From Sinorhizobium sp. B11 (GTDB lineage: Bacteria > Pseudomonadota > Alphaproteobacteria > Rhizobiales > Rhizobiaceae): a DNA stretch of 64,000 nucleotides. The translations under genes and the position numbers were made by a program. The notes under the pieces are model-generated. The model ran no database searches. It was not told the origin of the DNA and saw only the letters and a program-made list of their open reading frames with translations. Where the stretch lies: positions 1,426,001-1,490,000 of the forward strand of contig CP091034.1 in NCBI GenBank assembly GCA_039725955.1, given 5' to 3'. Numbering within the stretch: the stretch's first letter is position 1; each line of letters opens with the position of its first letter. This document shows positions 27,484-37,327 of this stretch, piece by piece.

Positions 27484-30159
27484 TCAGCTCTTTTTCGTTT
27501 TCGCCGCTGCCTTTGCCTTGGTTGCTTTCGGCTTTGCGGCAGTCTTTGTCGTCTTTGCTTCGGCCGCCGCGGCCTTCGGCTTCGCGGCTGGCTTAGCCTT
27601 CGCAGCTGTTTTGGCCTTGGTCTTGCCTGCGGGAGCCTTGCCGGCCTTTTCCGCAATCAGGGCCAGCGCTTCCTCGACGGTAATGGCCTGCGGATCCTTG
27701 CCCTTCGGCAGCGTCGCATTGACCTTGCCCCAGTTGACATAGGGGCCGTAGCGTCCGTCGCGAACGGTGATCGCACCACCGTCAGGATGGTCGCCCAGTT
27801 CCTTCAGCGCCGCCGGCGTGCCGCGGCCTCCGCCCGGCGCCTTGGCCTGCTTTTCGGCAATCAGCGTCACGGCGCGGTTGAGGCCGACCGAGAAAACATC
27901 CTCGATGCTTTCCAGATTGGCGTAGGTGCCGTCATGCAGCAGGAACGGTCCGTAGCGGCCGAGCCCGGAAGAGATCATCTTGCCGGTTTCCGGATGTTTA
28001 CCGATATCACGCGGCAGCGAGATCAGCGCCATCGCCTTCTCGTAGTCGATATCTTCCGGCTTCCAGCCCTTGGGGAGCGACGAGCGCTTGGCATCCTTGC
28101 CATCGCCGCGCTGGATATAGGGGCCGAAACGGCCCGAACGCAGCGTCAGTTCCTCGCCGGTGGTCGGGTCGGTGCCGAGGTTCTTCGGCTCATTCAGCGC
28201 CGCACCTTCGGCCTCGCCGCCATTTTCGGAGGAAAGCTGGCGGGTGTAATTGCATTCCGGATAGTTTGAGCAGCCGACGAACGCGCCGTACTTGCCGAGT
28301 TTCAGCGACAGGTTGCCGGTGCCGCAAACCTGGCAGATACGCGGATCACTGCCGTCTTCGCGCTTCGGGAAGACCAGCGGCGCCAGGGCTTCGTTGAGCG
28401 AATCCAGAACATTGGTGACGCGCAGTTCCTTGGTGTCTTCGATCTGCGAGAAGAAATCCTTCCAGAAATCGCGAAGAACCTGCTTCCAGTTCAGTTCCCC
28501 GGCGGAGATCCGGTCGAGCTTCTCCTCAAGATCTGCCGTGAAGTCATATTCGACATACTTGGTGAAGAAGCTTTCGAGGAAGGCGGTAACGAGACGTCCC
28601 TTCGCCTGCGGGATCAGCTTGCGCTTGTCGATCGTCACATAGTCGCGGTCGCGCAAGGTCGCGAGCGTTGCGGCATAGGTGGATGGGCGACCGATGCCGA
28701 GCTCTTCCATCTTCTTGATGAGTGAGGCTTCGGAGTAACGCGGCGGCGGCTCGGTAAAGTGCTGCGTCGAGTTGATCTTCTGCTTGGCGAGATTTTCGCG
28801 TGCATTGATCTCCGGCAGCCGGCCATCCTCGTCATCTGCGTCGTCGCTCTGCTCGCCATCTTCCTTCTGGTCGGTATAGGCGGCGATGAAGCCATCGAAG
28901 CGGATGACGGACCCGACGGCGCGCAGGCCGGCCTTCTGGCCGTTGTTGTCGGCAATGATTTCAGCTGTCGTACGCTCGATTTCGGCCGATGCCATCTGGC
29001 TGGCAATGCCGCGCTTCCAGATCAGATCGTAGAGACGGATCTGGTCGGCATCCAGGAATTTCCGGACGCGATCCGGCGAACGGTTGAAGTCGGTCGGGCG
29101 GATCGCTTCGTGCGCTTCCTGGGCGTTTTTCGCCTTGGTGGAGTAGAAGCGTGCCTTTTCCGGCAGGTAACGTTCACCGAACTGCTCGCCGATGGCGCTT
29201 CGCGCCGCATCGATCGCTTCCGGCGCCATCTGCACGCCGTCTGTACGCATATAGGTGATCAGACCGACGGTCTCGCCGCCAATGTCCACGCCCTCGTAAA
29301 GCTTCTGCGCAATCTGCATGGTGCGCGAAGCCGAGAAGCCGAGCTTGGAAGAGGCGGCCTGCTGCAGCGTCGAAGTCGTAAACGGCGGTGCCGGATTACG
29401 CTTGACGGGCTTTGCCTCGACGCTTTCGACGACATAGCTGGCGCCTTCCAGCAGCGTCTTCAGCTTGCCGGCTTCCTCGCCGTTGCCGATCGAGCGCGGC
29501 TGCAGCCGCTTGCCATTGGCGGCAACGAGCCTTGCTTCGAACTCGTCTCCGCGCGGCGTCTTCAGGAGCGCCGAAAGGTTCCAGTATTCCTCCGAGATGA
29601 AACGTTCGATCTCGGATTCACGGTCGCAGACGAGGCGCAGCGCGACCGACTGCACGCGGCCAGCCGAACGTGCGCCGGGCAGCTTGCGCCACAGAACCGG
29701 CGAGAGGTTGAAGCCGACAAGATAGTCGAGTGCGCGGCGTGCCAGATAGGCATCGACCAGCGGAACATCGATATCGCGCGGATCGGCCATCGCGTCGAGC
29801 ACGGCCTTCTTGGTAATGGCGTTGAAGACGACGCGCTTGACCGGCTTGCCGTTGATGACCCGCTTCTTGTTCAGAAGGTCCAGCACATGCCAGGAGATAG
29901 CCTCCCCTTCGCGGTCAGGGTCGGTTGCAAGAAACAGGGCATCGGAGGATTTCACCGCATCGGCAATATCCTTCATGCGCTTGGAAGAGGCGCCATCCAC
30001 CTCCCACAGCATTTCGAAATCCTGATCCGGAAGAACGGAGCCATCCTTGGCAGGCAGATCGCGCACATGGCCGAAAGAGGCGAGCACTTTGTATCCTGGA
30101 CCCAGATACTTATTGATCGTCTTGGCCTTGGCAGGCGATTCCACCACTACAACATTCAT
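27484..30159 (-). CDS. topA: DNA topoisomerase I
   Basis: A type IA topoisomerase of 891 residues that relaxes negative supercoils. It begins with the TOPRIM domain (VVVESPAKAKTINKYLG; DPDREGEA near residue 80), has the active-site tyrosine in LITYMRTDG near residue 305, and one four-cysteine zinc element (CQVCGTG...CSNYPECN) near 600. Three repeats of the type GR(F/Y)GPY/F follow in the C-terminal half, and the protein ends in a Lys/Ala-rich histone-like tail of about 50 residues, frequent in alphaproteobacteria. In Sinorhizobium the same topA-rnr order occurs, as I recall. Confidence 0.95.
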   Translation of the reverse strand: MNVVVVESPAKAKTINKYLGPGYKVLASFGHVRDLPAKDGSVLPDQDFEMLWEVDGASSKRMKDIADAVKSSDALFLATDPDREGEAISWHVLDLLNKKRVINGKPVKRVVFNAITKKAVLDAMADPRDIDVPLVDAYLARRALDYLVGFNLSPVLWRKLPGARSAGRVQSVALRLVCDRESEIERFISEEYWNLSALLKTPRGDEFEARLVAANGKRLQPRSIGNGEEAGKLKTLLEGASYVVESVEAKPVKRNPAPPFTTSTLQQAASSKLGFSASRTMQIAQKLYEGVDIGGETVGLITYMRTDGVQMAPEAIDAARSAIGEQFGERYLPEKARFYSTKAKNAQEAHEAIRPTDFNRSPDRVRKFLDADQIRLYDLIWKRGIASQMASAEIERTTAEIIADNNGQKAGLRAVGSVIRFDGFIAAYTDQKEDGEQSDDADDEDGRLPEINARENLAKQKINSTQHFTEPPPRYSEASLIKKMEELGIGRPSTYAATLATLRDRDYVTIDKRKLIPQAKGRLVTAFLESFFTKYVEYDFTADLEEKLDRISAGELNWKQVLRDFWKDFFSQIEDTKELRVTNVLDSLNEALAPLVFPKREDGSDPRICQVCGTGNLSLKLGKYGAFVGCSNYPECNYTRQLSSENGGEAEGAALNEPKNLGTDPTTGEELTLRSGRFGPYIQRGDGKDAKRSSLPKGWKPEDIDYEKAMALISLPRDIGKHPETGKMISSGLGRYGPFLLHDGTYANLESIEDVFSVGLNRAVTLIAEKQAKAPGGGRGTPAALKELGDHPDGGAITVRDGRYGPYVNWGKVNATLPKGKDPQAITVEEALALIAEKAGKAPAGKTKAKTAAKAKPAAKPKAAAAEAKTTKTAAKPKATKAKAAAKTKKS

Positions 30160-30416
30160 GATGATTCTCTAAAAAAGATGTCGATCCGGCGAAGAAGCAG
30201 GCGCAACACGCACTGCAACATGAATACCGGCCCTCCGACATGGACAGGGAATTCGCTCCGGTCAAGAGGTTTGCTTCAATTTTACCTCTTTGCCGGGCAT
30301 CGCAACCATTGCGAGATTTATAGACTATTGCAATTCAGGATGATTGAGCTATCGTTTTTGAAGTGTGGTTCGGGCTCTTTGGTAAGGCAGCCCTCTCCGT
30401 TTTCAGAGAGACAATT

Positions 30417-30623
30417 ATGGCGCCCAAGGTTGCAGGAAAAGACACCGCTCGCTCCAAATCGCTCGAAAACATCGCATTCATCCGCCAGATGCTCCGAGAA
30501 TTGCAGAAGGTGGCCGAACACGAAAATGCGGAGATGCTCTGCTATCTCATCGAAATGGCCTATGTGGAAGCCGGAGACCTGCACTCACGCATCGATGACA
30601 ACTCAGTCGGTCATGGAAATTGA
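30417..30623 (+). CDS. Small conserved-looking protein, 68 residues
   Basis: Starts at the ATG in ACAATTATGGCGCCC and encodes 68 residues, mostly helical and charged (LENIAFIRQMLRELQKVAEHENAEMLCYLIEMAYVEAGDLH, recognisable by FIRQMLREL and LIEMAYVEAGDL). It resembles short hypothetical proteins I recall from Rhizobiaceae. Function unknown. Its 3' end overlaps the convergent dprA by 21 bases. The frame continues upstream to 30363 but that part is not convincing. Confidence 0.65.
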   Translation: MAPKVAGKDTARSKSLENIAFIRQMLRELQKVAEHENAEMLCYLIEMAYVEAGDLHSRIDDNSVGHGN

Positions 30624-31751
30624 AACCTGTCCGCCCGCATGGCGATGCAGCCGACCGGCCATATCCAGCTCCAGAAGAACAAGATAGACGGCGGAAGCCG
30701 AAAGACCGGTGTGACGAATGATATCGTCGACCTCCACCGGCGTCGGACCGAGCGCATCGATGACGAGCGTGCGGTCCGTTTCGTCTGGCGGAAGCACTAT
30801 CCTGCCACTTTCGCGTTTCGGTTCCTCGGCAGACGGCAGCGAAAAGAGATCGGGCTGAGCGAGCGGCGCCAGCGCTTCCACGACATCGTCAGGCGAAGTG
30901 ACGATCATCGCGCCGTCCTTCAGAAGGCCATTCGTGCCGTGACATCGCGGATCGAGCGGCGAACCCGGTACGGCAAAGACCAGCCGCCCGAATTCGCCGG
31001 CCATCCGCGCCGTGATAAGCGAACCTGAACGAACTGCTGCCTCCACGACCGCGACGCCGAGCGAAATGCCCGCAATCAGCCGGTTGCGGCGGGGGAAATC
31101 ACGCGCACGCGGCTCCCAGCCGAAAGGCATTTCGCTGACGGCAAGCCCATAGCCATTCCATATCTCGTCCAGCAGCCCAACATTTTCAGGCGGGTAGGGC
31201 TGGTCCAGCCCTCCTGCCATTGCGGCGATGGTGCCGGTATTGAGGCTCGCCCGGTGGGCGGCTGTATCGATGCCACGCGCAAGGCCGGAGACGACCGTGT
31301 AGCCGGCCCGGCCGCAGTCTCTGGCAATCATCGCCGCGAACTTTGCGCCGCTGATGGAGGCATTGCGCGAACCGACGATGCCGACCGCAGGCCGGTTCAA
31401 TACGGAAAGATCACCCTTGACCGCAAGTAGTGGCGGTGCGCCGTCAATCTGGCGCAATGCCTGCGGATAATCAGGTTCGCCGATACCGACGAAGCGGGCG
31501 CCGAAGCGTTGCACCGCCTCAAGCTCGCGATATGCTTCAGCCTCAGTGGCAATACGGATCGAGCGCGTCGCGCCGCCGCGTGCCGACAGTTCCGGCAACA
31601 TGGAAAGTGCTGCTTCCGCCGAACCGAAATGATTGATGAGATCGCGAAAGGTTGCAGGTCCGACATTGTCGGAACGGATCAGCCGCAGCCAGGCGATCCT
31701 CTGTCTATCCGTCAGCGCAATTCCTTTTGGCTTTGCGCTGAGCGCGTCCAT
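30603..31751 (-). CDS. dprA: DNA processing protein DprA
   Basis: A 382-residue protein that binds incoming single-stranded DNA and loads RecA. The Rossmann-type DprA core is visible: LNRPAVGIVGSRNAS, SGLARGIDTAAHRASL, EMPFGWEPRARDFPRRNRLIAG, AGEFGRLVFAVPGSP (cited by the parts SGLARGIDTAAH and FPRRNRLIAG). An N-terminal SAM-like and a C-terminal winged-helix part flank it. The start ATG shares one base with the plsY stop (TAATG), so translation is coupled. Confidence 0.94.
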   Translation of the reverse strand: MDALSAKPKGIALTDRQRIAWLRLIRSDNVGPATFRDLINHFGSAEAALSMLPELSARGGATRSIRIATEAEAYRELEAVQRFGARFVGIGEPDYPQALRQIDGAPPLLAVKGDLSVLNRPAVGIVGSRNASISGAKFAAMIARDCGRAGYTVVSGLARGIDTAAHRASLNTGTIAAMAGGLDQPYPPENVGLLDEIWNGYGLAVSEMPFGWEPRARDFPRRNRLIAGISLGVAVVEAAVRSGSLITARMAGEFGRLVFAVPGSPLDPRCHGTNGLLKDGAMIVTSPDDVVEALAPLAQPDLFSLPSAEEPKRESGRIVLPPDETDRTLVIDALGPTPVEVDDIIRHTGLSASAVYLVLLELDMAGRLHRHAGGQVSISMTD

Positions 31752-32371
31752 TACCCCTTAGCCCCGATCTTGCTTTCCGTCCCGCTCATCAGACGGGAGA
31801 TATTGGCCTTGTGCTTCCAGTAGGAGATGACGCTCATGATCGCCATGATCGCCGCAACCTTTTCGTCGCCCAATATCCACAATGCAACCGGAATCACAAG
31901 CATCGCAAGCAGAGCAGAAAGTGAGGAATAGCGGCTGATAAAGGCGGTCCCCAGCCAGACGGCGGCAAAGAGAAGAACCATGAGCGGTGCTACGCCAAGC
32001 AATGTGCCGATATAGGTGGCGACGCCCTTGCCGCCCTTGAAGCCGATCCAGACCGGGAAGAGGTGGCCGATGAAGGCAAAGAAACCGGCGATGATGCCCG
32101 CTTCCTCTCCCGCGAAATAGGCCATGATCCAGGCCGCAGCGGCAGCCTTCAGCGCGTCGAGCAGCAAGGTCGCCGCCGCGAGCTTTTTGTTGCCGGTACG
32201 CAGAACATTCGTGGCGCCGATGTTGCCGGAACCGATGCTGCGCACGTCGCCAAGGCCGGCAGCGCGTGTGAGGATGAGACCGAACGGGATGGAGCCGAGC
32301 AGGTAGCCGACCACGACGGCGGCAAGTGCCAGAGGTAGCGTAATCTGCCAGGTGACAAGATCAGATATCAT
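31751..32371 (-). CDS. plsY: Glycerol-3-phosphate acyltransferase PlsY
   Basis: A 206-residue integral membrane enzyme that transfers an acyl group from acyl-phosphate to glycerol-3-phosphate, the first step of phospholipid synthesis. The three PlsY loops are seen: GSIPFGLIL near the N-terminus, [22 protein letters not shown] ([13 protein letters not shown]) and [12 protein letters not shown]. Four to five membrane helices. An ATG four codons upstream (32383) is an alternative. Co-transcribed with dprA. Confidence 0.94.
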   Translation of the reverse strand: MISDLVTWQITLPLALAAVVVGYLLGSIPFGLILTRAAGLGDVRSIGSGNIGATNVLRTGNKKLAAATLLLDALKAAAAAWIMAYFAGEEAGIIAGFFAFIGHLFPVWIGFKGGKGVATYIGTLLGVAPLMVLLFAAVWLGTAFISRYSSLSALLAMLVIPVALWILGDEKVAAIMAIMSVISYWKHKANISRLMSGTESKIGAKG

Positions 32372-32416
32372 TTTGTTTCCCAATCTTCTGACGAGAATCT
32401 GCCCTTAAGGCGGCCC

Positions 32417-33709
32417 TCAGTTCTGCAATCCGTAAACCAGCTTGCCCGCGACGTAAGTCGCAATCGCCCGCCCGCTGAATCGCGCATCCTCGAAAGGCGT
32501 GTTCTTCGAGCGGGAAAGAAGCATGTCCTTGGCGACAAGCCAAGGCTCCTCGATGTCGATGAGAGCGATATCGGCCTTGGCGCCTGGTTTCAGGGTGCCG
32601 GCATCAAGACCGAAGATCTGCGCCGGGCGCGTCGACATCGCATCGATCAGGCGCATCAGGCTGACCTGCTCGCTGTGATACAGGCGCAAGGCCGCCGCGA
32701 GCATGGTTTCGAGCCCGACAGCGCCATCTTCCGCTTCGCCGAAGGGCAGACGCTTGGTGTCGACATCCTGTGGATCGTGCGAGGACACGATGATATCGAT
32801 CGCTCCCCTCGCCAGCGCGTCTGCCATGGCAACCCGGTCGTCCTCGGAGCGCAACGGCGGATAGAGCTTGAAGAAGGTGCGGTACTCGCCGATGTCGTTC
32901 TCGTTCAGCGCCAGATTGTTGATCGAGACGCCGCAGGTGACCTTGACGCCGCGCGAGCGGGCAAGCTCGATCGCCTCGACCGACTCCGGGACGGAGATCA
33001 TGGCTGCATGGTAATTGCCGCGCGTCAGCTGGGCGATGCGCAGATCGCGTTCGAGCGGGATCACCTCCGCTTCCTTCGGAATGCCGGAGAGGCCGAGCCA
33101 GCTTGCAAGCAGGCCTTCATGCATGACACCGTTGGCGCCAAGATACTTGTCACGCGTGGCGCAGGAAATGACGGCGCCGAATTCGCGGGCATAGGTCATC
33201 ACGCGGCGTAGCACCTGCGTATCGGAGATGCTGGAATGCGCATCGGTGAAGGCGACGGCGCCCGCCTGCATCAGCAGACCGAATTCCGTCATCTCCTCGC
33301 CGGAAAGACCCTTGGTGATGGCCGCTGCCGGATAGACGTTGATTATGGCCGTATCCCGCGCCGTCTTCTTGACGAACTCGACGAGCGCGATGTCGTCGAT
33401 GACGGGATGGGTATCCGGCATCATGATGATGGATGTCACGCCGCCCGCTGCCGCAGCGCGGCTTGCCGAAGCGATCGTCTCGCGGTGTTCGCCGCCCGGT
33501 TCGCCGATATGGACGCGTGCGTCGACGAGGCCAGGCGTGGCGACGAGGCCGGTGCAATCGCGAACGGTAGCACCTTCGGGGGCACCCTGGTTCTGCGCCT
33601 CCTTGCCGGCTGCGACGATCAGGCCGTCCTTGACGATGATGGTGCCGACTTCATCGAGATTTCGGGAGGGATCAACGATGCGGACATTCTTGAGGACGAG
33701 ATTGCTCAT
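32417..33709 (-). CDS. pyrX: Non-catalytic dihydroorotase homolog (PyrX type)
   Basis: A 430-residue amidohydrolase-fold protein, normally annotated dihydroorotase. The metal-binding DxHxH is DARVH here, so the first histidine is arginine. The other ligands are also altered: the DHCED-type histidine is replaced (ISCATRD), HIAHVS reads YHAAMIS, the TPHH stretch reads SINN, and the catalytic TDHAPH reads SSHDPQ. In Pseudomonas such pyrC' proteins are inactive but needed to assemble aspartate carbamoyltransferase. The 4-base overlap with pyrB fits a subunit role. Catalytic dihydroorotase must then be encoded elsewhere. Confidence 0.88.
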   Translation of the reverse strand: MSNLVLKNVRIVDPSRNLDEVGTIIVKDGLIVAAGKEAQNQGAPEGATVRDCTGLVATPGLVDARVHIGEPGGEHRETIASASRAAAAGGVTSIIMMPDTHPVIDDIALVEFVKKTARDTAIINVYPAAAITKGLSGEEMTEFGLLMQAGAVAFTDAHSSISDTQVLRRVMTYAREFGAVISCATRDKYLGANGVMHEGLLASWLGLSGIPKEAEVIPLERDLRIAQLTRGNYHAAMISVPESVEAIELARSRGVKVTCGVSINNLALNENDIGEYRTFFKLYPPLRSEDDRVAMADALARGAIDIIVSSHDPQDVDTKRLPFGEAEDGAVGLETMLAAALRLYHSEQVSLMRLIDAMSTRPAQIFGLDAGTLKPGAKADIALIDIEEPWLVAKDMLLSRSKNTPFEDARFSGRAIATYVAGKLVYGLQN

Positions 33710-34662
33710 GCGCCCACTCCATCGGTGCGGGGTCCCTGGTTCTGGGAAACCAGCAGCGTCTCCATGACGGCCATGCGTACCGCGACCCCCATTTCCACCT
33801 GTTCGGCAATCACGCTCTGCGGGCCGTCCGCGACTTCGGAGGCGATTTCCACGCCGCGGTTCATCGGTCCTGGATGCATGACGAGCGCATCTTCCTTCGC
33901 CGCCTTCAGCGTTTCCGCGTCGAGGCCGTAGAAGTGATAATATTCGCGCACCGACGGCACGAAGGCGCCGGACATGCGCTCGCGCTGCAGCCGCAGCATC
34001 ATCACCACATCCGCGTCCTTCAGCCCTTCCTTCATCGAATGAAAGACTTCGACGCCCATTTCCGCAATGCCGGCCGGCAGAAGGGTGGCAGGAGCGACAA
34101 CACGCACCCTGGCGCCCATGGCGTTCAGAAGCAGGATGTTGGAGCGCGCCACGCGTGAATGCAGGACGTCGCCGCAGATTGCCACGATGATACGCGACAG
34201 CCGGCCTTTTGCGCGGCGGATCGTCAGCGCGTCGAGCAGCGCCTGTGTCGGGTGCTCGTGCTGGCCATCGCCGGCATTGACGACGGAGCAGGAAACCTTC
34301 TGAGCGAGAAGCGCTGCGGCACCGGCGCTGGAGTGGCGGATGATCAGGACGTCCGGCCGCATCGCGTTCAGCGTCATCGCCGTGTCGATCAGCGTCTCGC
34401 CCTTCTTCACAGAGGAATTGCCGACCGACATGTTCATCACGTCGGCGCCGAGGCGCTTGCCTGCGAGTTCAAAGGAGGCTTGCGTTCGTGTCGATGCCTC
34501 GAAGAAGAGGTTGATCTGCGTCAGTCCCCGAAGGGTCGACGTCTTTTTCTCTCTCTGTCGGCTGATCTTGACGGCTTCGTCAGCCTTGTCGAGAAGATAG
34601 GTAATATCCTGCTCGGTGAGGCCCTTGATGCCAATGAGGTGGCGGTGGGGGAAAAAGACCAT
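33706..34662 (-). CDS. pyrB: Aspartate carbamoyltransferase catalytic subunit
   Basis: A 318-residue enzyme that makes carbamoyl aspartate in pyrimidine synthesis. The carbamoyl-phosphate motif is [10 protein letters not shown], and HPTQALLD and RHSSAGAA belong to the active site. The ATG at 34662 ([15 protein letters not shown]) is chosen because AGAGG lies just upstream; the longer frame (to 34752) has an unrelated N-terminus. The stop overlaps the pyrX start (ATGA), so the two subunits are made together. No pyrI is visible. Confidence 0.95.
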   Translation of the reverse strand: MVFFPHRHLIGIKGLTEQDITYLLDKADEAVKISRQREKKTSTLRGLTQINLFFEASTRTQASFELAGKRLGADVMNMSVGNSSVKKGETLIDTAMTLNAMRPDVLIIRHSSAGAAALLAQKVSCSVVNAGDGQHEHPTQALLDALTIRRAKGRLSRIIVAICGDVLHSRVARSNILLLNAMGARVRVVAPATLLPAGIAEMGVEVFHSMKEGLKDADVVMMLRLQRERMSGAFVPSVREYYHFYGLDAETLKAAKEDALVMHPGPMNRGVEIASEVADGPQSVIAEQVEMGVAVRMAVMETLLVSQNQGPRTDGVGA

Positions 34663-34945
34663 GACCCTGCCTCTTCTTGTCTTCGCGGGGTCTATAAAGA
34701 GTGCGGGGGGAAGGGGCAAGCGCGTGCTGTGCGCAAATCCCATGTTCCCCATGCATTTTCCGTCGAATCCCGCTACTGCATGATTCCTTAAATCGGAATC
34801 GATTTATGGATAAAATTATGCAGCAATTTAAGGTGCTACAGCGTCCTTTGCGCGTCTGAAAAGAGGCGCGGCGCTGTAGAGCAGAAATCTGCGAATCACG
34901 AACTTCCGGTTTCCTTTTTCCGGGTCCATGAAATAGAAGCGAACA

Positions 34946-36604
34946 ATGACCTCCGCAAACCGGACTGAAGACAAACTCGCCGAACTCAACCAGCCAAGCC
35001 TCTGGTCGGGAATCAATGCCTATAGATCCGATCCGCTGATCGTCGATCTGACTGCCACGCTGCCGCGCACCATCCGTGAAGACCTTGAAAACATGGGTCG
35101 TTTCGTGACCTCGCCGGAAGCGCAGGAGCTGGCGCGCATGGCAAACCAGGGCACGCCGCAGCTGCGCACCCATGGCCCGCGCGGCGAACGTCTTGATATC
35201 GTCGAATTCCACCCCGCCTGGCATGCGCTGATGCGCCGTTCCATGGCATCCGGCCTGCATTCTTCCGTCTGGGATCCGCAGGCCGATACGGAGGCCAAGG
35301 ATCAGGCCCACCATATTCGCGCAGCCCGTTTCTACCTGACGGCGCAGCTTGAATCCGGCCATCTTTGCCCGTTGACGATGACGAGCGCATCCGTTGCCGC
35401 TCTCTCGGCCTCGCCTGCGGTGCAGAAGGACTGGGCGCCCAAGATCCTGTCGCGCAAATATGACTCGTCGAACCGTCCGGCCATGCAGAAGTCCGCCGTG
35501 ACGATCGGCATGGGCATGACGGAGAAACAGGGCGGTACGGATGTTCGCGCCAACAAGACCGCCGCGGAAAAAGTGAGCGAAGGCATTTACCGGCTCTCCG
35601 GCCATAAATGGTTCATGTCCGCGCCGATGAGCGACGCCTTCATCATGCTGGCGCAGACCAAGGAGGGCATGGGCTGCTTCCTGGTGCCGCGGCTGCTGGA
35701 AGATGGTTCCGCCAACGGCCTGCAATTCCAGCGCCTGAAGGACAAGGTCGGCAACCGCTCGAATGCTTCGTCCGAAGTGGAGTTCACCGATACGTTCGGT
35801 TTCCTGCTCGGCGGTCCTGATGCCGGCATCCGTACCATCCTCGATATGGTGACGCTGACGCGGCTCGATTGCGCGCTTGCCTCCTCGGGCATCATGCGCG
35901 CATCGCTGGCCGAAGCCGTGCATCACACCCGCGGCCGCAGCGTTTTTGGCAAGATGCTGGTCAATCAGCCGATCATGACGCGGGTGCTCGCCGACATGGC
36001 GCTCGATGTTGCCGCCGCAACGGCTCTTTCCTTCCGCCTGGCCGATGCCTTCGACAAGGCGCGCGGCAATGCCGAAGATGCCGCCTATGCCCGCGTCATG
36101 ACACCGGTCGCCAAATACTGGTGCTGCAAGATTGCCCCGTCGTTGATCTACGAGGCGATGGAATGCATCGGCGGCAGCGGTTACATCGAAGAACGCCCGA
36201 TCGCCCGCCACTACCGCGAAGCGCCGGTCAATGCGATCTGGGAAGGTTCGGGCAACGTCATGGCGCTCGATGTGCTGCGTGTGCTGAACCGCGGCAAGGA
36301 TCTGTTCGAGACGGTGTTTGCAGGTTTTGCGCGCGATCTTGGACCGGCCGGAAAGAAGACGATCGATGTGCTGCGCGCCGCGATCGCGCTTTGCGAACAG
36401 GATGAGGGCGCTGCCCGCCTGCTCGTCGAGCAGCTGGCGCTCGTTGCCGGCGCCGCCGAGCTCTATCGGCTCGGAGCAGGGCGCATTGCCGACGCGTTCA
36501 TCGAGACCCGTCTGGCGGGCGGCTGGCGCTCGACCTACGGCATGCTCGATTCCCGTTTCGACGCCAGCTACATCGTCGATCTGCTTTACCCGCCAGCGGC
36601 TTGA
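34946..36604 (+). CDS. AidB-like acyl-CoA dehydrogenase
   Basis: A 552-residue flavoprotein of the acyl-CoA dehydrogenase superfamily, closest to AidB (DNA alkylation response). Visible marks: the large N-terminal domain with EFHPAWHALMR, TIGMGMTEKQGGTDVRAN (FAD-side), the YRLSGHKWFMSAPMSDAF segment, and the C-terminal ECIGGSGYIEERPIARHYREAPVNAIWEGSGNVMALD (cited as GGSGYIEERPIAR and IWEGSGNVMALD). True substrates of AidB-like proteins are not settled. It overlaps the following GNAT gene by four bases. Confidence 0.85.
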   Translation: MTSANRTEDKLAELNQPSLWSGINAYRSDPLIVDLTATLPRTIREDLENMGRFVTSPEAQELARMANQGTPQLRTHGPRGERLDIVEFHPAWHALMRRSMASGLHSSVWDPQADTEAKDQAHHIRAARFYLTAQLESGHLCPLTMTSASVAALSASPAVQKDWAPKILSRKYDSSNRPAMQKSAVTIGMGMTEKQGGTDVRANKTAAEKVSEGIYRLSGHKWFMSAPMSDAFIMLAQTKEGMGCFLVPRLLEDGSANGLQFQRLKDKVGNRSNASSEVEFTDTFGFLLGGPDAGIRTILDMVTLTRLDCALASSGIMRASLAEAVHHTRGRSVFGKMLVNQPIMTRVLADMALDVAAATALSFRLADAFDKARGNAEDAAYARVMTPVAKYWCCKIAPSLIYEAMECIGGSGYIEERPIARHYREAPVNAIWEGSGNVMALDVLRVLNRGKDLFETVFAGFARDLGPAGKKTIDVLRAAIALCEQDEGAARLLVEQLALVAGAAELYRLGAGRIADAFIETRLAGGWRSTYGMLDSRFDASYIVDLLYPPAA

Positions 36605-37221
36605 TACAGGTGTTTCGGAACGCACGGCGGGACGATCTCGATCAGATCTACGGCATTTCGCTTGCGACCGGCAATGGCGGTCAGGATGCGAGCCACCTCT
36701 ACCGCGACGGCCGCCTGATCGGCCATATCTATTCTGCGCCCTATGTCGTGCTCAACCCGCAAGCGACCCTCGTTGCGGAGGATGAGATCGGAATCGCCGG
36801 CTACATCGTCGGCACCTACGATACAGCCGCCTTCGAAACGCGCCTTGAACGCGACTGGTGGCCGGCGCTGCGCGATCAACATGCCGATCCGGTCGGCGAT
36901 CCCTCCGGATGGACGGCGGACGAGCGCCGCAGCTTTGCGATCCATCATCCACGCACCATGTGGGCTGAGGTCGTCACGGCCTACCCGGCCCATATTCACA
37001 TGAACCTGATGCCACGCCTGCAGGGGCAGGGTGTCGGAAGCCGTCTTCTGGAGCATTGGATATCTGAAGCGCGTCAGGCAGGTGTGCGCGGCATTCACCT
37101 CGGCGTCAATGCCGACAACCAGGGCGGCCTGCGCTTCTGGTCCTCCCGCGGCTTCGAGCGTCTGCTCCCGCCGCTCGTTCCGGCATCGGAAGCCTCTGTC
37201 TGGTTCGGCCGCACGCTCTAA
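36601..37221 (+). CDS. GNAT-family N-acetyltransferase
   Basis: A 206-residue acetyltransferase. The acetyl-CoA loop is MPRLQGQGVGSRLLEHW (Q/GxGxG pattern) and GVHLGVNADNQGGLRFWSSRGFE-like text follows as GIHLGVNADNQGGLRFW. The TTG start at 36601 overlaps the AidB-like stop (TTGA), a sign of coupling. The C-terminal half resembles O-GlcNAcase-linked GNATs, which I recall only weakly. Substrate unknown. Confidence 0.8.
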   Translation: MIQVFRNARRDDLDQIYGISLATGNGGQDASHLYRDGRLIGHIYSAPYVVLNPQATLVAEDEIGIAGYIVGTYDTAAFETRLERDWWPALRDQHADPVGDPSGWTADERRSFAIHHPRTMWAEVVTAYPAHIHMNLMPRLQGQGVGSRLLEHWISEARQAGVRGIHLGVNADNQGGLRFWSSRGFERLLPPLVPASEASVWFGRTL

Positions 37222-37273
37222 GTCTTTCCCTTTTGACCACAGGCTGAGCATTCGTCATCTGTGGCACAAAAAA

Positions 37274-37299
37274 ATCCGGCTGCGTCGCCGCAGCCGGAT
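37274..37299 (-). terminator. rne terminator
   Basis: ATCCGGCTGC (37274-37283) pairs perfectly with GCAGCCGGAT (37290-37299). On the minus strand it is followed by an eight-base T run. It lies between the convergent GNAT gene and rne, 29 bases after the rne stop. Confidence 0.85.
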
Positions 37300-37327
37300 C
37301 ATGTCACTTATCGCCGAAAATCAGCGT

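Noticed and set aside
25919..27742. A 607-residue plus-strand frame opposite rnr and topA
   Set aside because: Antisense to two recognised genes, no family features.
28759..30687. A 642-residue plus-strand frame opposite topA
   Set aside because: Covers topA and ends in the small gene's other frame; no motif.
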